Source: Pseudomonadota bacterium (GTDB lineage Bacteria; Pseudomonadota; Gammaproteobacteria; Xanthomonadales; Rhodanobacteraceae). Taken from it: 41,639 bases of DNA. The stretch spans positions 1-41,639 of the forward strand of contig JAJXWU010000206.1 in assembly GCA_021781425.1 (NCBI GenBank). Direction: 5' to 3'. Shown in pieces: positions 41,567 through 41,639 of this stretch. Numbering within the stretch: the stretch's first letter is position 1; each line of letters begins with the position of its first letter. The notes below the pieces were generated by a model. It was not told the origin of the DNA and ran no database searches. It was given only the letters and a program-made list of their open reading frames with translations. The translations under genes and the position numbers were made by a program.

Positions 41567-41639
41567 GTAGAAACCCCTCTCGAAATCTGCTGCGCTCGGC
41601 AGCTCGCGTGCCGGCGGTGCTTGGAATCCTCATCTACGC

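Overview
The window is a chromosomal stretch of a high-GC gammaproteobacterium. It looks most like the Xanthomonadales (Lysobacterales), probably near the Rhodanobacteraceae (Dokdonella/Rudaea-like). The reasons are gene order and protein style: scpA-scpB-rluB beside hrcA-grpE-dnaK-dnaJ-dapB, kdsB near uvrC-pgsA followed by tRNA-Gly/Cys/Leu, rplU-rpmA next to uvrA, a secreted GNWYxPxQxGHGF-type domain, and REP-like hairpins. The family placement is inference from memory, not a search. I see no insertion sequence, prophage, CRISPR array or rRNA.

Layout, left to right. 1-2202: two divergent short-chain dehydrogenases and a saccharopine-dehydrogenase-like reductase. 2310-2737: rpmB-rpmG with a bidirectional terminator. 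2807-7875: membrane lipid genes (fatty acid desaturase, plsB), a DUF465 gene and a lipoprotein. 7967-11380: cydA-cydB (short-Q-loop, cyanide-insensitive-like bd oxidase) followed by an e(P4)-type acid phosphatase lipoprotein. 11505-12134: a surface protein with a C-terminal sorting-like signal. 12171-14153: a Rep-type helicase. 14201-17873: a five-gene overlapping periplasmic redox operon (cupredoxin fusion, TlpA-like thioredoxin, DUF4266 lipoprotein, DUF3570 beta-barrel-like protein, ApbE flavin transferase). 17994-22791: kdsB, a thioredoxin-NHL protein, uvrC carrying an in-frame palindromic insertion, and pgsA. 22838-23234: three tRNAs. 23283-25216: aminotransferase and omega-amidase. 25217-26424: a small unknown protein and a CsgG-like protein. 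26488-29438: scpA-scpB-rluB (minus strand). 29747-36178: hrcA-grpE-dnaK-[TMEM175-like channel]-dnaJ-dapB. 36175-40682: enoyl-CoA hydratase, a PCuAC copper chaperone, a thioesterase and uvrA. 40928-41511: rplU-rpmA with a good sigma70 promoter and a terminator.

Most of the window is housekeeping. The part most likely to hold an under-described system is the redox operon at 14201-17873. All five genes overlap, an FMN transferase is encoded next to an outer-membrane-like protein that contains the tetrapeptide SGAT (the flavinylation core of NqrB/C and RnfD/G), and a type-1 copper protein leads the operon. Other points of interest are a putative K+ channel gene translationally coupled between dnaK and dnaJ, a roughly 43-codon in-frame insertion in UvrC built around a 27-nt palindrome, a REP-like hairpin family shared by the cydA-cydB and hrcA-grpE gaps, and sigma32-type promoters before hrcA and dnaK with no CIRCE element. 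Coding density is very high: convergent genes repeatedly share or abut stop codons (CTAG twice, TGATCA once).
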